Shown here piece after piece: positions 60,698 to 64,000 of a DNA stretch of 64,000 nucleotides. The translations under genes and the position numbers were made by a program. The notes under the pieces are model-generated. The model had not been told where the DNA came from, did no database searches, and saw only the letters and a list, made by a program, of their open reading frames with translations. This DNA is from Marivita sp. GTDB lineage: Bacteria; Pseudomonadota; Alphaproteobacteria; Rhodobacterales; Rhodobacteraceae. Location: assembly GCF_020055635.1 (NCBI RefSeq), contig NZ_JAIPUT010000016.1:18076-82075 (forward strand), written 5' to 3'. Each line of letters opens with the position of its first letter. Position 1 is the stretch's first letter.

Positions 60698-61413
60698 CCG
60701 CCGGCGCACGCGCGCTCGATCGACGCGCCGACACTGGAGCGCAGGGCATAGCCGCGCCTTGGGAACGTCTCGATGACATTGCTTGCCTCGGGCGCGACGC
60801 GTGCGAACTTGCTGCGGATCCGGCAGATGTGGATGTCGACCGCCTTGTCGAAGGGCTGGTAGTCCGACAGCCCGTAGAGCCGCTCGTAGATGGCCGTTCG
60901 CGGCAACACGCGGCCCTGGTTCGAGGCAAGCAGGCACAGCACCGCGTTCTCCTTGGCAGACAGTTTGACCGGAAGAGACAGGATTTCCGGATCGCGCCCA
61001 TCAAGATACACGACAAGGTCGCCGATCGCGATGTCGTTGCGTGCCAGGTTGTTGCGCCGCCTGAGGGCCGTGCGCAGGCGGGCCGCGATCTCGCGGTCAT
61101 GGAACGGTGCCGCGACCACGTCGCAGGCTCCGGCATCGAGAAGCGCGGCATCCCTGTCCGGCATGCGTCGGTCGACCAGGATGAGGATCGGGGTCTCGCA
61201 TCCTGATCGGCGCAGCGCGGTGACGTGTTCAAGCGTGACGTCCTGCTGTCCGAGCACGAGCGGAATCGACCGCGATGCCTCTTCGCTCAGGCCCGCCAGC
61301 CCCCGGACGGCGGCAGGCGACGCGAGAACCTCCGGATCGATCGGGCCAACGGACACTGCGTCAAGAAACCTCTGCCGCCGCGCCGGGTCCGGGTCATGCA
61401 CGAATATCTTCAT
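60688..61413 (-). CDS. FtcR-like OmpR-family flagellar regulator with degenerate receiver
   Basis: A 241-residue protein with a receiver-like N-terminal domain (1-118) and an OmpR/CtrA-type winged helix (about 125-230: IAIGDLVVYLDG, LSAKENAVLCLLASNQGRVLPRTAIYERLYG, AVDIHICRIRSKFARV, VIETFPRRGYALR). The receiver lacks the phospho-acceptor Asp (LVLGQQD near 52-58) and the conserved Lys (AAPF instead of KPF near 101-104), so it is probably not phosphorylated normally. Location near flgE-flgK-flgL matches rhizobial/Brucella FtcR, an activator of flagellar genes. The ATG at 61413 follows AGGAG; 61437 is an alternative start. Confidence 0.83.
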   Translation of the reverse strand: MKIFVHDPDPARRQRFLDAVSVGPIDPEVLASPAAVRGLAGLSEEASRSIPLVLGQQDVTLEHVTALRRSGCETPILILVDRRMPDRDAALLDAGACDVVAAPFHDREIAARLRTALRRRNNLARNDIAIGDLVVYLDGRDPEILSLPVKLSAKENAVLCLLASNQGRVLPRTAIYERLYGLSDYQPFDKAVDIHICRIRSKFARVAPEASNVIETFPRRGYALRSSVGASIERACAGGQR

Positions 61414-61436
61414 CGGCGCTTCGTCTCCTGAAGCCA

Positions 61437-61447
61437 TTTGCGAAAAA
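61437..61447 (+). promoter_or_regulatory. TTTGCGAAAAA motif in the FtcR-like/flgI divergent region
   Basis: A perfect copy reading toward flgI. It overlaps the alternative upstream start of the FtcR-like gene, so it could also mediate autoregulation. An AT-rich stretch follows, as at the sigma-gene copy. Confidence 0.5.
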
Positions 61448-61536
61448 TAATGTATTGAACTTATACAGCCGCAGAAGCCCAGAGCAACAGAGTGGATGCG
61501 CCCGAAGCAAAATGGTGTATGCGCGCGCTGCCCGCT

Positions 61537-61547
61537 CTTGCGAAAAA
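61537..61547 (+). promoter_or_regulatory. CTTGCGAAAAA motif proximal to flgI
   Basis: A second copy, 48 bp before the flgI start at 61595 and exactly 100 bp downstream of the first copy in this intergenic region, in the same orientation. Confidence 0.45.
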
Positions 61548-61594
61548 GATCGTTTCCTGCAATGAAGGAGAAACCAATTCAGGATCCAAAGCAC

Positions 61595-62689
61595 ATGTTC
61601 CGGCGGCTTCTCCTCGCGATCGTCCTTCTGCACAGCGCCGGCTTCGCCGCTGCGGAGGTGCGGATCAAGGACATCGTCACCTTCGAGGGCGTCCGCACCA
61701 ACCAGCTGGTCGGCTATGGCCTTGTCGTCGGTCTGGACGGCTCGGGAGATTCGCTGCGCAACTCACCGTTTACCCGAAGTTCCATCGAAGGGATGCTTGG
61801 CCGCCTCGGCGTCGGAAACCTGTCGGACGAGGATATTCGCACAAGGAACACGGCCGCCGTGATGGTCACGGCGGACCTGCCGCCCTTCGCCCGTCGCGGC
61901 ATGCCGATAGACATCATCGTCTCGTCGCTTGGCGATGCCACGTCGCTTCATGGCGGTGTCCTTATCGTGACGCCGCTGGTCGGCGCGGATGGCGAGGTCT
62001 ACGCGGTGGGGCAGGGGCCGCTTGCGGTTGGTGGATTTGCGGTGGAAGGCGCTGCCGCGCAGGTCGTGTCCGGCGTGCCCACTGTCGCGCGGGTCGAAAA
62101 CGGGGCGACCGTCGAGCGCGAGATCGACTTCGCCCTTTCCTCCCTCGCGACGATCCGCCTTGCGCTGCGCAATCCCGATCTCACCACCGCCTTCCGGATC
62201 GCAACCGTGATCAATGCCTCTTCCTTTGCGGCGTCGGCCGAGATGCTCGACCCGGGGACCGTGGAGATCGAGTTTCCGGAAAAATCGAACATGCCGGAGA
62301 CGCTTGCCCAGATCGAGAACCTTCTGGTCAACCCCGCCTCGACCGCGCGTGTCGTGGTCGACTCGAAATCCGGCACCATCGTGATCGGTGCCGATGTGCG
62401 GATCGACGAGGTGGCGATCAGCCAGGGTGGGCTGACCGTCAGCGTCAGCGAAAGTGCAGCCGTCAGTCAGCCCGAACCGTTTTCCATCGGCGAGACAGTT
62501 GTCATTCCGCAAACCGATATCGCGGTCATGCAGCGCGAATCCGGTTTCGCTGTCGTCGGCGGGCAGGTCAGCCTGCAGGAGCTTGTCGACGGGCTGAACG
62601 CAATTGGCGTTGGCGCCCGCGAGATCATCTCGATCCTGCAGGCGATCAAGGCCGCCGGTGCTCTTCATGCAGACCTGAAGGTGATCTGA
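61595..62689 (+). CDS. flgI: FlgI, flagellar P-ring protein
   Basis: A 364-residue periplasmic ring protein with a signal peptide (MFRRLLLAIVLLHSAGFAAA). FlgI hallmarks include EVRIKDIVTFEGVRTNQLVGYGLVVGLDGSGDS, AAVMVTADLPPFARRGMPIDI and VSLQELVDGLNAIGVGAREIISILQAIKAAGALHADLKVI at the C-terminus. AGGAT lies before the ATG at 61595, which gives a clean signal peptide; an in-frame ATG at 61562 would add 11 residues. Its stop overlaps the next start (TGATG). Confidence 0.97.
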   Translation: MFRRLLLAIVLLHSAGFAAAEVRIKDIVTFEGVRTNQLVGYGLVVGLDGSGDSLRNSPFTRSSIEGMLGRLGVGNLSDEDIRTRNTAAVMVTADLPPFARRGMPIDIIVSSLGDATSLHGGVLIVTPLVGADGEVYAVGQGPLAVGGFAVEGAAAQVVSGVPTVARVENGATVEREIDFALSSLATIRLALRNPDLTTAFRIATVINASSFAASAEMLDPGTVEIEFPEKSNMPETLAQIENLLVNPASTARVVVDSKSGTIVIGADVRIDEVAISQGGLTVSVSESAAVSQPEPFSIGETVVIPQTDIAVMQRESGFAVVGGQVSLQELVDGLNAIGVGAREIISILQAIKAAGALHADLKVI

Positions 62690-62976
62690 TGGACCCGTTT
62701 CTCTCCTTGCCCAGGCCCGCTGTGCCGGGCTCTACGGGCGGTCCTGCCTCGGACGCACATATCGCCAAGGTCGCCGAGGAATTCGAAGCGGTCTTCATCG
62801 CAACCATGCTTGAGGGGATGCTCGAGGCCGCCCGGCCCAAGACGATGGGCGGTGGCATGGGCGAGCAGATGTTCACGAGCCTCATGAGCACGGAAATCGC
62901 GAAGGAAATCGCCAGAAGCGGCGGCGTGGGCCTCGCCCGGAGCGTCGAGGCGCAAATCGACGCCTACCGCAGATGA
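62689..62976 (+). CDS. flgJ: FlgJ N-terminal-type rod-binding protein
   Basis: A 95-residue protein corresponding to the rod-binding domain of FlgJ only: KVAEEFEAVFIATMLEGMLEAARPK, then MGEQMFTSLMSTEIAKEIARSGGVGLARSVEAQI. The muramidase half of enterobacterial FlgJ is absent, as usual in alphaproteobacteria. It starts in the TGATG overlap with flgI and overlaps the next gene by 4 bp. Confidence 0.9.
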   Translation: MDPFLSLPRPAVPGSTGGPASDAHIAKVAEEFEAVFIATMLEGMLEAARPKTMGGGMGEQMFTSLMSTEIAKEIARSGGVGLARSVEAQIDAYRR

Positions 62977-63479
62977 CGCCGGTCAAGCCCCCTGCGATGC
63001 TGTCCCGTCTCGCGCTGCGCCTGCGGGAGCGGCGCCAGACCGAAGGCGGCGATCCGGCTTTGACGGCCGAGGATCGCGGCAATATCGAAAGCTTCGAGGC
63101 GCTTCTGTCGCAGACGCTGGCGCTCCTGTCCTCGGAGAACGAGGCGCTGGTGGTCGGCGACGTCGGCGCTGTCGCCGGGTTCTACGAGGAAAAGGCGCAT
63201 CTGCTCAAATCGCTTGAACTGCGCCAGCCCGCGATCGAGCCCTTTCTGCGCGAGGGTCCCGACGTCACCGGCAACCTGCGGGACCTGATCCGCGAGCTGG
63301 CCGACCAGTTGCAGGTGAACGGGCGCCTGCTCCAGGGCATGGCCAAGGCGTCCGAGGCGATACTGGGAGAGATCGAGCGGACGCGGAGTCGCGAGGGCCT
63401 TCGGGGTCTTTACGACAAGTCCGGGCAACTGCGCGACGAGACCGGGCGCGAGTCGGCGCAGACCAAGAAGACGCTTTGA
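62973..63479 (+). CDS. FlgN-like flagellar export chaperone
   Basis: A 168-residue helical protein. The ESFEALLSQTLALLSSENEALVVGDVGAVAGFYEEKAHLLKSLE segment matches the FlgN pattern of a long helix with a conserved E-x-L and K-x2-L. FlgN chaperones deliver FlgK and FlgL to the export gate. Position at the end of the flgI-flgJ operon, just before the flagellin gene, is consistent. Identity by eye is modest. Start by ATGA overlap with the flgJ-type gene. Confidence 0.7.
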   Translation: MTPVKPPAMLSRLALRLRERRQTEGGDPALTAEDRGNIESFEALLSQTLALLSSENEALVVGDVGAVAGFYEEKAHLLKSLELRQPAIEPFLREGPDVTGNLRDLIRELADQLQVNGRLLQGMAKASEAILGEIERTRSREGLRGLYDKSGQLRDETGRESAQTKKTL

Positions 63480-63818
63480 ATACGCATTGCGAAAACTGGA
63501 ACGTTTACCAACTGTCCGCGCATGTCGTCCGCTCCGCACAATCTTTGCCGTGTTGACGGCAAGACCCCGTGTCAAACCTTGAAACAAACGTCGGTGCAGG
63601 AACAGGGCCGGGACTGCACGCGGCGTTGCATGGGGTCTTCCGGGTACCGCCAAACTGTCGAAAACCACCCTGTGTGAACGAAAAAAGCTGTCCCGGTCGC
63701 TTTGTGTGAAAAATGAAACCTTCCTGAAACGTTTTTCGCGCTTTGTCTCTTCAGCGCGGCCCCGGCCGGGCTGGCCCGGAGAAACCGGGTTGAACCGAAG
63801 AACGAAGGAACTGATCCA
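63480..63818 (+). promoter_or_regulatory. Flagellin upstream region
   Basis: This 339-bp gap holds no gene. ATTGCGAAAA at 63486-63495 (flagellar-region motif) starts right after the FlgN-like stop, and a TTTTTCGCG (reverse GCGAAAAA) lies near 63732-63740. A G+C-rich hairpin-prone stretch (about 63758-63778) lies in the probable 5' leader of the flagellin mRNA. No consensus FliA promoter was recognised by eye. Confidence 0.45.
63486..63495 (+). promoter_or_regulatory. ATTGCGAAAA motif upstream of flagellin
   Basis: A copy of the flagellar-region motif, oriented toward the flagellin gene but 323 bp before its start, so a long leader or looping would be needed if it drives that gene. Confidence 0.35.
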
Positions 63819-64000
63819 ATGACATCACTCATCACCAACTCCTCCGCCATGAACGCCCTGAGCGCACTGCGTCAGGTCAACAACAACCTTTCGCAGGTCC
63901 AGGGCCGTATCTCCTCGGGCCTGCAGATCACGTCGGCCAAGGACAACGCCGCCTATTTCCAGATCTCCGAGACCATGAAGGGCGATTCCGGCTCGATCTC
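63819..64000 (+). CDS. Flagellin (5' part; gene runs off the window)
   Basis: The first 60 codons of a flagellin. SLITNSSAMNALSALRQVNNNLSQVQGRISSGLQI and the following SAKDNAAYFQISETMKGD are the conserved D0/D1 N-terminal helices that polymerise into the filament. GAAGGA precedes the ATG. The NNNL-x-QVQGRISSGLQI block is close to rhizobial/alphaproteobacterial flagellins. The gene is truncated only by the window edge. Confidence 0.96.
   Translation, partial: MTSLITNSSAMNALSALRQVNNNLSQVQGRISSGLQITSAKDNAAYFQISETMKGDSGSI

Noticed and set aside
61492..62688. Long open frame ahead of the flgJ-type protein, overlapping flgI
   Set aside because: Only its last 95 codons (from 62689) encode a recognisable protein; the rest is antiphase to flgI and Arg-rich.

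Overview
The window looks like a chromosome or large-replicon segment of a free-living alphaproteobacterium, most likely a member of the Rhodobacterales (Roseobacter-type). It is GC-rich and dense in solute-binding-protein transporters (Opp/Dpp-type ABC, TRAP). It also has an alphaproteobacterial Tad/Flp pilus block and a flagellar locus whose gene set (FtcR-like regulator next to flgE-flgK-flgL, Rhizobiales-style MotB) resembles rhizobial rather than enteric flagella. No tRNA, rRNA, insertion sequence, prophage or CRISPR array was seen. The last gene (flagellin) runs off the right edge.

Layout. (1) 117-9932: a VOC protein, a complete oligopeptide-type ABC transporter (binding protein, two permeases, two ATPases), a second, leaderless binding-protein homologue, a TRZ/ATZ-type amidohydrolase and a DapA-family aldolase. 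This reads as an uptake and breakdown operon for an unknown N-containing compound. (2) 10132-17829: a membrane-anchored LuxR-type regulator converging on a compact tad operon (flp, tadZ, tadA, tadB, tadC, tadE, tadG) that lacks secretin, CpaB, prepilin peptidase and TadD genes. (3) 18248-30500: an unusual island of exported proteins: a rhodanese-like protein with a proline-rich repeat tract, a trypsin-family zymogen, a metacaspase-like protease, a DUF900 alpha/beta hydrolase, a 1224-residue TPR-CHAT protease, a small membrane protein and three paralogous GYF_2 proteins. (4) 30674-41540: a catabolic cluster under an IclR regulator (VOC, MetE-like protein, amidohydrolase, intradiol dioxygenase, citryl-CoA-lyase-like protein, CoA transferase, YciI-like protein, TRAP transporter, flavin reductase). 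(5) 41744-46817: an acyltransferase, a single-domain response regulator, and a hybrid histidine kinase translationally coupled to an NMT1-like binding protein. (6) 47020-64000: the flagellar locus (motB, a group-3 sigma factor, fliK, flgD, fliL-like, flgH, flgA, flgG, flgF, a periplasmic TPR protein, flgE, flgK, flgL, an FtcR-like regulator, flgI, flgJ-type, flgN-like, flagellin).

The most notable region is the 18-30 kb island. Nearly all its proteins have export signals. The trypsin homologue has a typical pro-region and an Arg-Ile activation site beside a metacaspase-like protease, and GYF-type modules (known in eukaryotes as proline-rich-peptide binders) sit near a protein with long polyproline repeats. 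A periplasmic or surface proteolytic cascade is a plausible but unproven reading. The second notable signal is a directional motif, consensus TTTGCGAAAA, in at least eight intergenic regions of the flagellar block and pointing at the downstream gene in almost every case. It may be the site of the locus's own FtcR-like regulator or sigma factor.
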